Source: Chromobotia macracanthus
Lineage: Eukaryota; Chordata; Actinopteri; Cypriniformes; Botiidae
Length of the DNA stretch: 64,000 nucleotides
Assembly: GCA_036877525.1 (NCBI GenBank)
Contig: JAZGTH010000068.1
Span: 5,296,001-5,360,000, forward strand
Direction of reading: 5' to 3'
Under the pieces are notes generated by a model that did not search any database, had not been told where the DNA came from, and worked only from the letters and a program-made list of their open reading frames with translations. Positions 53,120-64,000 of this stretch are shown piece after piece. Made by a program: the position numbers and the translations under genes. How positions within the stretch are numbered: position 1 is the stretch's first letter; the number at the start of each line of letters is the position of its first letter.

Positions 53120-53400
53120 TTTGTTCTTTCGATGTGTCATCAGACCTCATCAGACCTCCACTGAATGGCTCTGAAGCGATTTCCAATGTATGGTCCCACA
53201 AAAAAGAGCCAAAATGCTCATAATGAATGAGGCCTTTATTCACAAGACGCCTTTGAAATAAATATGGTTTAGCGAGTGTTTAGCAGGGGAGAACTGAGGC
53301 CTGCAGTCCTCTGGGAGGGAATTAGTTTCCTTTCTCTGGAAATCTCACTGGGAATAACCACGACACTTCACCAATAAGAAGACACTCCAGGTTTCATTTT
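53120..53400. promoter_or_regulatory. Candidate conserved non-coding block
   Basis: Unique sequence with balanced composition and no repeat signature, e.g. AATGAGGCCTTTATTCACAA and GAAATAAATATGGTTTAGCG. It looks like vertebrate conserved non-coding DNA by style only. Confidence 0.25.
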
Positions 53401-53989
53401 TCTATAGACAAGCCATCAGCCCATTTAGAAACAAAATGTGGGACATATACGTTTTGTAGATAGTTTATCAACGCATGTTAACCACTGCAATCTGATGCTA
53501 TTGTCTTGTGTGAAGCAGAATCTACAGGTGTTGCTCGGGGAAACAAAAAGACTTCCACCAGACCACCATCCTTTAGTCAACACATGAGATGAGTTTCCAT
53601 GACTTTTACCTGTGACAGAACAGGTAAAGGCTTGTAGCTTCAGCTGTCTCCGTTTCCAGGCATATGCAGTAGTATTTCTGCTCCATAAATCCTAATGAAA
53701 GTAAATTAGATGTGTTGCAGTGGTTGGTGAGGTCATTGGTTGGATGATTTGATGACTGCAGCAGTGTGCTCTCCTGAAGAGCTTCCACAGACACAGTCTA
53801 ACTGTCCATACACACACATTCATCTCCATGTGGTGTTAATATTCTCTAAAGCTTCCCTGCTGTTCACTGGAGGAAGATTTGTGACCTACTCAGCTGTCTT
53901 TCTACAGACACTCTGATCTTTACTGTATTAAGGGAGTCATTATCTTGAAGTTTTAAATTAAAGAAAATATGTACATCTTAACATAATGA

Positions 53990-54250
53990 TTAATGATATT
54001 ATAATCAAGATCTTGTCTGCCCTGTTTCATGTTTAAGGACTTAAGTTGAATCGTTGGTTCCTGTTGTTTCTATGTTAATTTCTTGTTTCCTGTGCAAGGT
54101 GTTCCTTGTCTGTCTTGTTATCTCGGATTACTCTCTCTTTAAATACCTGTGTTTTGTGCATTAGTTGTCAGTTGTTGTTTGCTGTAGCTGTTTAAGTACT
54201 GAGGGTTTTAATTGCACTGTTCTTGTTCTTGTTGCTTGTTTATTGTTATA
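53990..54250 (+). repeat. LTR-like remnant
   Basis: T/G-rich sequence with TGTTTCATGTTTAAGGAC, CTCTCTTTAAATACCTG (TATA-like) and GTTGTCAGTTGTTGTTTGC, similar in style to the element in intron 17. Boundaries unclear. Confidence 0.3.
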
Positions 54251-55019
54251 AATTAACACTAGATAGGTATTGGTCATTGTTAGTTTATGAACTATTCGTC
54301 TTATCTGTACAGTGTGTAATGTCATGCAGGTATGCAGCTTTTGTGCAAAATCTCCAGCACTTTGGTCAGCTGGGTGTGATCATGCATAGTCAGTGGTATG
54401 ATGAGGTGGTCAAAACATACTTAAAAAATTGACTTGACTAGGTAGTAACTTGTTGAGAAAGTAATGTGAACTTATTCAAATCTAAGTATTATGTTTAAAT
54501 TGTTTTCAGAATGAGGCTGGGGGGTTTATGGCGGTGCAGTAACTACACTTCAGCTGTAAAGATGTGCAAACAAATTAATTCTCAGTTCTAATGATAAAAT
54601 AAGTGAGAAACAAGTTAACTGAATCGATCCAAAGAGGGAAGCATTCTGATAATGCTCTGTAAAGTAATTTTTCATGCAACATCAACCAAAATGATATCAT
54701 CAAGAGTGACAGTAATGAAGCTCTTGAGTTTAAATGAAACTGTGCTGGTGGACAGGAAACACTTTTGTGACATTTTGGGTGTTTTGTTCTGATTTGTTTT
54801 ATCCTTGCATGCAATTTTCAAGGTCTGAAATGGCACTACATAAAACAGGGCAAATATTACACAGTCATTCAGAGCATGTCTGCACATAATTTATGTCTCT
54901 GTTCATTCATAGCCTGAAGGTCCTGAAATAAGCATCAACACATTCAAATAAGTCAACCAACCAAAACCCACATATCAGACATCATTTAAACAGACTGAAG
55001 TATGATTTTACACCCTGCT

Positions 55020-55255
55020 GACTTCAGGTGGTTCAGAAGCGTGATTGGCTGAGGTGTCTCTGGCACGCCCCATTTCAGGAGCAGAGGGCAGAGAGATCAG
55101 AGCCCGGGGGGTAACGGGCACCTGGCATCTGCTGCCTGTGCTATCACCTGCAATTACACTGCAGAGAGTTTGCTGTCTCGCAGTCGTGATTGCAGTTAAA
55201 TCTGCGCAGTTATGCACACAAATAGCCTGACGGAGCTGATCTGCACCTGCTCTTC
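55020..55255. promoter_or_regulatory. E-box cluster in the intergenic interval
   Basis: Four CACCTG/CAGGTG sites (55,025-55,030; 55,119-55,124; 55,145-55,150; 55,244-55,249) and one CATCTG (55,126-55,131) in about 230 bases. The surrounding sequence is unique and GC-richer. Possible bHLH or ZEB/Snail-bound element; motif evidence only. Confidence 0.3.
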
Positions 55256-57822
55256 TCTTTACTCAGAGCAAACACAGAGCGAGAACAGAAGGTTACAGAG
55301 TCCAGGAGAGACGGATGAATAGAGCAAGTATCAAAGAGGTGGTGATTTCATTCAGTACATCTGGTTTACAAGGAAAATGTGGGGCATGGATATATGCTAT
55401 GACATGATATTGTTTATGTTCAATAAATAAATACCATATGAAAACTGGCTGATAATTTATCAGACATTAAAAGCTGTTTTACACACAATACACATGAAAA
55501 TTTACCAAGAATGTGATAGTAGGGTTATGTCAGAATCTGGTGCATTATTTTGGATATACACATGAATACACTCTCAGAATGGAGGCGAAATACAAGAACA
55601 GGAGATACTTATTAACTATTTTAATGAAACGCATGCAGTTACTGGTTAACTGGTTTCTGGTTAACTCCTCCACCCACTGTAATTTCATCTGGTGTTGATA
55701 CACAGTGTCTGATTTTATTTACTTCATTCAGTTTCTTTTTCCAGTCCAACAATCAGGCAAACAAAAATTGCTGAATGTTCTAAACAAAATTAATGTGTAA
55801 GACATAAAGCAGCATACATTTTCATTTATATTTTCAATTCTATTATTTTACCTAGAAACATTTTTGGTTGTTTTCCATGTTTATCTACTTGTTTGTGTTG
55901 TTTTGTAAATACTTTTTATTCATTTATTTTTTTATTTCTTTCAAATGTCAAACATGCAATAAAAAGCAGGGTCAGTCTCTCTGTATGTGTTTTATTGGGG
56001 CAGAACAATGACTAAATGGCTCTGATTGAGCATTTTCACTTTCACAAGTTTTTTACTTTCTTCAAGGACTTAACAAATCTTATCCTGAAACTAAACCCAG
56101 CACTCTCACCATCTGAGCCCCAGCGTTCCCCTCCCACCAACCTCTCTTAGAAAGATCCCTGTTGGTTAGGAGTCATTAAACATATGTCTTATGTTCTGTT
56201 TTAATCGTCTTATACCCTACACTGCACAAAAGAGCGAAATTTCCCTCTAAAACATATCTCGACTCAAAGGCCAGTGAGCAGATGAAGTTTAACTGACACT
56301 GAAGAAAGACAAGGAGCTCTGGGTCCGTGGAGAAATGTGCTTAAGAATGAGAACAATAGCTGAAGAATGAGAGAGAGGCTGCTGTTTGGAAGGAGGCAGA
56401 AGTTGACAATAGAAGTCTTGCTGTAATGAGGGATTAGGGTCGGGATTATGATTCTTTATTAAGATATTTCTTATCCCTGTTAGACGGTGTCTAATGCCAG
56501 TGGATCGATTTCCTGTCTTACAGACAGAGAAACACAGAGAACATTATGATGATGTGCAATGAGAAAGTTTAAAAACTTTTACATTTTAAACCATGGCAAA
56601 AAAAAACAGATAGAACAGATCTAAAAAAATACACAAATGCAGGTCTTCAATGAAAATGAGTAATAGGGTAAAACAAGTCCTAATTATCAAGATAAATTCA
56701 ATGAGAATGTCTAAACATTGTACATAATTACACTTTCTAAATAAACTTGTCTTGTTTTTAAGGGGTAGGTTTTACCATAAAAACTCTGTCATCCTGTAAT
56801 GAACACACATTAGAATATGGTGGATGAATTGTATGGGCTTCTGTTATGGTACATTTTGTTCCTTAGACAATAACCATATAGGATCATTTAACATCAACAT
56901 TCTTCAAAATCTCATTTTTGAAAGAATACGGGGTCTTGCACTGCAGTCGTCATATTTATGTTGGATGTGATGTGTGTGTTGGTAAAGTACAGGTTTTACA
57001 CACGGCTGTATGAGAGCACATGGTCTGCTTGTATACTCACTGGTCTGTTCACTCTTATTACAGCTAAAATGAGCCCAGTACACAGAGGATGAGATGGGGC
57101 GAGAGTAACGGACTTATCACTTAAACATTTGTTTACATTAAATATGCCTCTAGCTCCTTTAGAATGACAATAATAATATTTGTCTTTTTATCGTAGAAAA
57201 ACAGGTTCACACAGGGGCAGATGTGATTGGCTGCAGATGGGGTCTGGTGGTAGTTTGCATGTGTTTGCATAAGGAGATAGTGAGAATGATTAACTGTTGA
57301 GATAGTGGGAGCTGTCTGCCAGAACTCAGTTAGAGAGGGAGGAGTCCCACGAGCACCCTGTATTTCTCACCTCAGGCAGGCCTTGAGACCTGTTCTTACA
57401 TGCCGGCTGTGTTAAGGCTGCTGGGGGCTTAGGGCAGGTTGAAACACCTCCTCTCAAGCTCTCCATATCAGTCTCTAATGCACATCTTTCTAGCCGAGGT
57501 TTCGTCATGTTATGTGAGTCTCTGAGCAAAGAGTTTAGTTTAAAACTTGTGTTTCAGTGACACAAATAGATATTTCTTGTCTAACAGGAATATTGTAAAA
57601 ATGATTTTCTTAATTTTTTAAGGAATTAGAAGTTATGACTGCAGATTTTGACCCAATGTGTATATGTATATATATGAATTCACCATTTACTGCATCTAGC
57701 TGTTTTTTTGGAGTCATAGATTTATGGAGAGTGGCGCCATCATCTGGTAATAATGGATTATAATCAGTTGCTTGATGTTCATTAGGCTCGACAAAACCTG
57801 TCCAAAACAAATCACACATATA

Positions 57823-57975
57823 GCATAATAATAATAATAATAATCATCATCATAATAATCATAATAATAGTAATAGTAATCATAATCATAATAATAATGA
57901 CCATCATCATCTTTATCATTACCATTATCACCATCATCAACATTATTATCATCATAATCATATGCATAATAAATA
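57823..57975. repeat. ATA/ATC trinucleotide repeat
   Basis: About 150 bases of ATA, ATC, ATG and AGT trinucleotides. A minus-strand Asp/Tyr-rich open frame across it is an artefact. Confidence 0.9.
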
Positions 57976-58449
57976 GACTTATGTACTAAAACAGAAGAAT
58001 AACTTCCCATATCTTTGTTGTTGACATCAAAAGCTGTATGCTAAGGTATTTAGGTCACTTGATCCTACATGGAAGGATCCAGATTGTGTGATATGCAATG
58101 CAGGTTTAACAAAACTTTGAGAAACATCACTACAGTCATGTCCACACACAAGAGATAGTCACAACAGACACAACAAAAGATATTACAACAGACACTATAT
58201 ACTGTACCATATACTATACTATACCACATGTAATATCAGTTAGAGATTTCATAATATTTCATTACAGGATACAGAAGACAAACGTATGATGATCCTGCTA
58301 CAGGCTTCAGCACACTGACAGAAACTCCTCATGACCCGCTGAGTGCTAACAGACTTTTGAAGTACTACATGGTTGATGGATGATCCGCTCTCCCCTGAGA
58401 TGGAAAGCCATGAGTGCTTTTGCTGCAAACCTACCTGCTGCATTTCTTA

Positions 58450-58690
58450 CATGATAAATAAGAGATGCCTCTTACGCTCCTCACAGATATGAAATGCTTC
58501 GGTAAATTCTCCCCATGTGGAATAATGGTGTTGTCAGAACCGCTCTGTTTGCTCTCAATATAACTGCTATGTGGGCTAATGCAGCAGGCCCCAGTGTCCT
58601 GCAGCTCGAAGTGCCAGCTAGATGACGACTCGTTAGCATCTCACCCAGTCATGAAGAGTGATCATCTAGATGCACAGAACAAAAAGCGTT
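58450..58690. promoter_or_regulatory. Candidate conserved non-coding block
   Basis: Unique, balanced sequence with CCATGTGGAATAATGG, GGGCTAATGCAGCAG and AGTGATCATCTAGATGC. No repeat signature and no coding signal. Confidence 0.22.
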
Positions 58691-60059
58691 TTAAAGATTC
58701 TTTATCACTGAAGTCTTTCCCTCTCTAGTGTACATACTAATTACAATTCTTTCTGACCAACAGTGAAACAATATGCAATTGGCCTTCATTCAATTAGTAT
58801 ACAATTCATTTCTTTATATACTCTGATGTTAACATTGCATAGCATTAAACTAATTACTAATAATGTCATGCACTTTTTAATACATAATCATTCCATAATA
58901 TGTTTTTTATTTATACATTATGTTTTTGAATGTGGGACAATTATATGTGAATTATCTTGAGTCTAGTCCTATTATGTAGTTCATTATGTGATGAGGGTGG
59001 TTGCTGGTCCAAGTCAAAAGCCCACCTCTACGTCTCTGGGATAGCCTTGATATGGCTCAGGTCCTCTCTATAAGTAATGTAAGTCTATGAATGTGAAGTC
59101 ATCAAAGGTTGTTTTAATGCTGTTGCAAGATCCACGGGTGTCCAATCACTGGAAGTAAAGGCAGATGGTTCAATACTACTTGTATGCAAACTGAGTGAAA
59201 AGAACATAACAGACAAATTGTACCGTCAATTTAACTGACGGTTTTTAAAATTTAATTTTTCAGAAATAAATTATGTGAATTGCCCTATAATTAATTGTGG
59301 AATAACCATAATTTCATCATTTTGGAATTAAAGCCAAGTTTAATCTCAACTCTGAGGCATGTGGTATTGCTTTCAGTGTGGGTAGTTTAGTTCTTCTTCC
59401 TCAATGCACTTCAGGAAACAGTGATGAGTCTGGCTTGTACCTCATCAAATATACATGCGCTTTTGTCTTTGAACACATTTGCATAGCGAGGCCGGCAGAA
59501 TATTTTTCTCTATCCATTTGAGTTCTTGTGGCACAGTGGAAATGAGCAGACTGCTTAATCTCTACTCATCTGTCAGAGCAAATGACATCACTCACTTTTT
59601 ACACGAAAGCACATCATTTCTGAAACTTCTCTCGTTGTCTTTTTCCCTGAAGGCTGTGCTTTTGCTCCTGGAAGATCAGTGCATGAAATGATTTAATGAA
59701 ACGTTTTAGCCTTAAAACAGAGATTCTTAAAACAATCATCTAATGAATGTGAAATACAGTGACTGCAGCATTTCATTAGGAAAGGAAAGGCAGATTTTAC
59801 AGGAGCAAAGTCCACTGTCATCATACAATCAAACCAATTCTATGCACATGACAGATTCTTAGAAATAACCTCAGAATATATTGAATATAGATCTACTAAA
59901 AATCCTTTGTGTGAAGTCCTTTAAAAACCTAATTTTTTTCCTCATTACCACACACACAGTTTCTGACTTTATTCAGATTGAAACACTAAAGGCTAAAACA
60001 CATTCATGTGGAAAAATCCTAGAACATGCCTCCCTTATTGACCCTGTTCACTTTTTAGC

Positions 60060-60490
60060 CCTAGTTATCTGTCCTGTATAATTCCCTCATGTTTTCTGTC
60101 TTGTGCAGGACCATGCCCAGCCCCTTGTGAAGTTTAGGCTAGTTCTGTTTGTCGGGTCTGCTGTCTTCATTTTATTAGTTTCTCCCCTGCCCACTGGGTT
60201 CTCCCATGCTTCCCTGGCCTTGGCTAGCTCTCCTGGTTCCTGACGTCTCTCCTCCGCTTCTCACAACTGTCTTCCTTCTCGCCCCTTCGTCCCCCCCTGG
60301 CCTTCCCTACTCCTGCCCTAAGTCCAGCTGTCCAGTCCTGAAGTTGCCTCCAGCAGAGCCCGTCCTGGTGTACGCTCCTGAGCTGGATCTTACCTCTGAA
60401 GTCCTGTTGTCTTATTCCTTCATTTGCTGCTGGCATAGGTCTGTTATTGAAATTATTGATATAATTGAAAATTCTCTCATTGAATAAAAC
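60060..60490 (+). repeat. LTR-like remnant with AATAAA
   Basis: C/T-rich sequence with promoter-like left part and AATAAA at 60,483-60,488 near the right end, in the style of the intron 17 element. The 93-codon open frame inside has no known domain. Confidence 0.3.
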
Positions 60491-61129
60491 TGTGTGTGTG
60501 TTCATCTGCAACTGATTTGTGCAGCAATGCACTGGGCCATGCGATTTGGCTAACTACAGCATTTCATTAATTCAGTATGGTGCCATCTAGCAGTGACCCT
60601 TGACCCTTACCATTTTTGTATACTTTTTACACCATTTGATAGTTTGTAATTTTATGGTTTTAAAAAAACTGCAATTAGAAAAAAAATACCCACAATCTAA
60701 CAGACCCTGATAAATTTGTCCCAGGAATGTAGTCACATTTACAATATCAGATTCTGGTGAAAAGCATTTCCTTCCCTTTACACAGGTCTGTCCAAACCTC
60801 CGCTGTGTGTGCATTCAATCAGTTGTGTTCAATATTTCAACCCAAATATTCCAGTGAATGTATGGATGCTCCGATGGGAATTCTGAGAGAGTTTTTGACA
60901 GAGGAAAAGGGAAAAATAAACTTCCCTTACACTGCATCTTTACTTATGAATTTATCATGACCGTGTCTGTACAATTCACTGGAATCTCAGCCTCCTTTAA
61001 TATCTAACAGTTAAATAATTCATATAATAAAATATGGTTTTCTCCACTCTCCAACTATCTCCTCTAAGCAGCACTCAGGGTGGTACAACAACAGCAGGTT
61101 TAAAATGGGACTAGAAGTGAGAGTGACTA

Positions 61130-61148
61130 GTGTGTGTGTGTGTGTGTG
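61130..61148. repeat. (TG)n microsatellite
   Basis: Nine TG units; another short TG run at 61,514-61,528. Confidence 0.85.
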
Positions 61149-61599
61149 GGATTGTGAGAAAGAAGAAGCACAATAACAGTATTTTTAGTTAAATGATCAT
61201 GTTTTGACTTTAATAAACTTTTAATAAAGCGACTTTATTAAAACTTTATTTGTAACTCCTAAGATTTTCATCTGTATATTTCTCACATTTCTCACATTCA
61301 TACACATTTTGCTACAGAATGCAGATATTAACAGTAATAATATGCTTTCTGTTCAATGAACTTCTGTAAAAAACTAACACACTTTGGCTAAAACTTACAA
61401 TAATAGGCTTATATTTAACAGTGGTGGAGATGTTGAGAGCATCCTTGACCTGCAAGCTTCCACCTCAGAAAGAAATGTTAGTAAGATAAATATATACTAC
61501 ATATGTTTAATATGTGTGTGTGTGTGTACAGAAGGGCTGTGACTCTGGATCATGAGGATTCATCTGGACTCTGGACTGAATGAAGCTCTCATCATGATG

Positions 61600-61810
61600 A
61601 TCATTGGTTGGTGATGTGTGTGGGATGTGACTGCTGCGCTCCTCAGCTCTCCACTGCAGCTTCCGCTCACGGAGGAAAGTTCAGCTCCTAAAAACCTGAT
61701 TTTATTTCCTATCGACGTGCATAGAAATTGTATTTCGTATGAGGATGTGTCCTGTAAAAGCGTTTTAAAGTCTGCCGAATGCGTGCCATATGTTCTGGAA
61801 ATACTATAAT
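61600..61810 (+). other. Possible 5' non-coding exon of the FAM163-like gene
   Basis: A locally GC-richer stretch ends ATACTATAAT followed by a strong donor GTGAGTAT at 61,811. It could splice to the acceptor at 63,084 (CTCCCGCACAG) just upstream of the FAM163 start codon. The left boundary is not defined. Confidence 0.3.
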
Positions 61811-63107
61811 GTGAGTATATGAATGCATTATAAACTCTATAAATCTATATAATGTTCAGTATTATGTTCTAAATACAATTCTATCAATTCTAATGAAACC
61901 AATTCTATTAATTCTAATAAAATCAATCCTATTAATTCTAATAAAATCAATGTTAAAATGTGTTTATCATTATCACTATGTTTATGTAACTTTTGGTTGA
62001 CTGTATTATTTATTCGTATGGTTGCACAAACATCTTTTCTGTGTTTGTTGGTTAAATGTTGCCATTATGGATTGTTTGTCCAAAAAGACAGAATACTTGA
62101 CAGATCAAAATACAGATTGTAATAAAAATAGTTTTTATACTATGGTTTTATTTCTAGGGCATGTTTATTATTTTTCCATATTTGTGCATGATTATCAAGC
62201 AATTAAATTGAATGAACAGATTTAATACTTTATTATTTAATTTAACACCTGATACTTCTTTCCGTGCATTGAACATTTAGTGAAAAACTGCTCTGTATTA
62301 ATGACTATATATTTTACTTCAGTTCATTAACCATACACAATTCAATAATCAATTAATGTGATTTAAGTGAAAATGTCAAGATGGTCGTTTACGTATCACA
62401 ACACGTATATTTGTTGCAAGGGTTTGTTCTGTATCTGATGTTGTTTTGGACTGAAGGGTTGAAAAGTTCTTCACTGATGTCCTTTATATTCGGTTATATA
62501 AAGCTTTGCTGGTGATTTGTGAATATGAATATGAGGAACATCACAACATCTGAGAATCTTATTTCTGATTCACTTGTGCTTGACTGTATTGCATTTGTCT
62601 CTGGGTAACATTTCACATGACAGAGAGCACTCAGTACTGTCCGATGTGCCCGTTGTGCTCTACCCAAAAGCTATGTTGTTTATTGACTGAATAACACTCA
62701 ACCAGTTTAATGTTTATTGAATATTAAGCAGTGCCATACCATAGCCATCTTGTTTAGAGTTTGTTAAAGTTGTTGAAATAATTGAATGCACTACTCATCA
62801 ACTTATACATCTGGATACAGCAGTATTAAATGAGTTCTACATAGACACAAAGACCTACATGTATGCATTGGACAGTTAAAACGCAACACTTTGGCCTCCT
62901 CAGTTCTACACAAATGGGTCAACTTCTGCATTGTGTCGTGTCTAATAAAACATCATACACATCCTGCTATCCAAATACATCCAGCAGCCCAGTCTGATTA
63001 TTTGTGTATGTCAGTCTTTTCTGCTTGGTGCTGTTCTTTCCTTCATTTGATGACATTGTTTAAATGTTATTTTCTCCCGCACAGTTTGTTGATGGAGAGG
63101 ATTTCGA

Positions 63108-63200
63108 ATGACAGCCGGGACAGTGGTCATCACAGGAGGAATCTTAGCTGCGGTCATTTTGCTGACTATTGTTACAATTCTGTGTTACTGTAGGCTGCAG
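63108..63200 (+). CDS. fam163b: FAM163-family membrane protein, first coding exon
   Basis: The exon runs from acceptor CTCCCGCACAG (exon start 63,085) to donor GTAATT at 63,201; translation starts at ATG 63,108. It encodes 31 residues: MTAGTVVITGGIL, a hydrophobic membrane segment (about 6-26), then CYCRLQ. This is the near-invariant N terminus of FAM163A/FAM163B, small single-pass proteins of unclear function; FAM163A is also called neuroblastoma-derived secretory protein. The A or B assignment rests on synteny: human FAM163B lies in 9q34 near NOTCH1. Confidence 0.85.
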
Positions 63201-63759
63201 GTAATTCTGCTCTTACATAAGCATTCTGCTGACACCTGCCATTACTACCTTTACTAATTACTGTTGTTGTGGTAACAATAAATCATCTCAATATAGGATA
63301 TTAAATTTGCTTTGTTGAGAAGACCAGCATTTCAAGTCACTGGTGTGTAGTATGTTGTGTTTTGGATGTTGGTGTGCTGGTGTCCGCACCAGCCTTCTTA
63401 ACTAGCTTTACCAGCAAGATCATGCTGGTTGAAAAGCACTTTATGCTGATGAACAGTATGGCTTAAATTTTACAAATAAAGGTTCCAAAAAAGGTTCTTT
63501 GCTGGACTGCATGGTTCCATAAGCTTTAAGATCCACAAGCCTACAGACAATGAAAAAAATGAATGAAAGGTTCCTTGGAGAACCAAAAATGGTTCTTCTA
63601 TGGCATCACTGCAAAGAACCTTTTTAGCATCAAATTAAGTCAAACTTGCAAGAAATTTCATGCTGTTCAAAGCTGGTCTTTCACCAATGTGATAAAGTAT
63701 GATGCTTTCCTCTGCTAATTTACATATTTAGTCATAATTGTCACTTTGTCACTTTGTAG
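63201..63759 (+). other. Intron of the FAM163-like gene
   Basis: 0.56 kb, GTAATT to TTTGTAG. It holds a GCTGGT/ACCAGC repeat (63,365-63,440) and a GGTTCTT hairpin element (63,478-63,630). Confidence 0.8.
63478..63630. mobile_element. GGTTCTTTGC hairpin MITE
   Basis: AAAGGTTCCAAAAAAGGTTC and TTTGCTGGACTGCATGGTTCC on the left pair with GGTTCTTCTATGGCATCACT and GCAAAGAACCTTTTTAG on the right, an imperfect inverted repeat of about 150 bases without coding sequence. Confidence 0.6.
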
Positions 63760-64000
63760 TATTACTGCTGTAAAAGGGAGGAGTCGGAGGGGGGGGAGGA
63801 GGAGGCTGATGTCACCAGGACATCTCCAAATCCACCGCTGCAACTAAGTCCACCCGAGAGTCCACTGAGCTTTCATCATTTCCCTGAATACGCCTCCTCC
63901 AATCAGCTTCTAATGACCGCTGAGCCATATGAGCCCAATGGACCCATCAGCTATCCTCACCACACCCCACAGATGCCCTACAGGCCCAGGCGCTCCTACA
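63760..64000 (+). CDS. fam163b: FAM163-family membrane protein, second coding exon (cut by window end)
   Basis: Acceptor ACTTTGTAG, phase 0. It continues YYCCKREESEGGEEEADV, a di-cysteine juxtamembrane motif followed by an acidic patch as in FAM163 proteins, then a Pro/Ser-rich region (SPNPPLQLSPPESPLSF). Eighty codons and one base are visible with no stop. Human FAM163A/B are about 166-167 residues, so roughly 55 residues should lie outside. The distal part is less like the mammalian proteins as I remember them. Confidence 0.82.

Noticed and set aside
57714..58010. Asp/Tyr-rich 98-codon minus-strand open frame
   Set aside because: Produced by the trinucleotide repeat.
61618..61809. 63-codon plus-strand open frame upstream of the FAM163-like gene
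   Set aside because: No domain and a stop just before the donor; better explained as a non-coding first exon.
1..64000. CRISPR array, operon, phage or other prokaryotic system
   Set aside because: No regularly spaced direct repeats and no dense intronless coding; the window is clearly vertebrate.

Overview
The window is vertebrate nuclear DNA, most likely from a ray-finned fish of the carp/zebrafish kind. The genes are split by GT-AG introns. The non-coding DNA carries tRNA-derived SINE pieces, short inverted-repeat (MITE-like) elements, an LTR-like element and fish-type minisatellites. Nothing bacterial, phage or CRISPR-like was seen.

Right-to-left on the minus strand, positions 38,077 to 2,251 hold what I read as a complete Notch1 receptor gene. 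I located 34 coding exons by matching open frames to splice sites and reading phases. The exon lengths sum to 7,503 bases, an exact multiple of three, giving 2,500 residues plus a stop. The order is: signal peptide (exon 1), EGF repeats (exons 2-25), Lin12/Notch repeats and heterodimerisation domain (25-27), membrane span with RAM region and nuclear signal (28-29), ankyrin repeats (30-34), then a Gln-rich tail and PEST degron (34). I favour the notch1b paralogue because the first EGF repeats differ strongly from my memory of zebrafish Notch1a; the Notch1 assignment itself is secure. A CpG-rich promoter lies at about 38.0-38.4 kb, a candidate poly(A) signal at 961-966, and a 9.2 kb intron 2 (27,973-37,207) has several motif-dense blocks that could be enhancers.

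From about 38.4 to 63.1 kb there is no convincing coding sequence. This interval holds microsatellites, a hairpin MITE, two copies of one retroposon tail in opposite orientation, LTR-like remnants and a few unique blocks that look like candidate regulatory DNA.

On the plus strand at the right edge a second gene begins: two coding exons (63,108-63,200 and 63,760 to beyond 64,000) of a FAM163-family small single-pass membrane protein. A FAM163 gene beside Notch1 fits human 9q34, where FAM163B and NOTCH1 both lie. The two genes are divergently arranged, so the interval between them could serve either.

I found no wholly new biological system. The points most worth a second look are a probable GC-AG first intron in notch1, two substitutions at functional sites of the receptor (Met just after the presumed gamma-secretase site; Gly at the +4 position of the FBXW7 degron), and motif clusters in intron 2 and in the intergenic interval.
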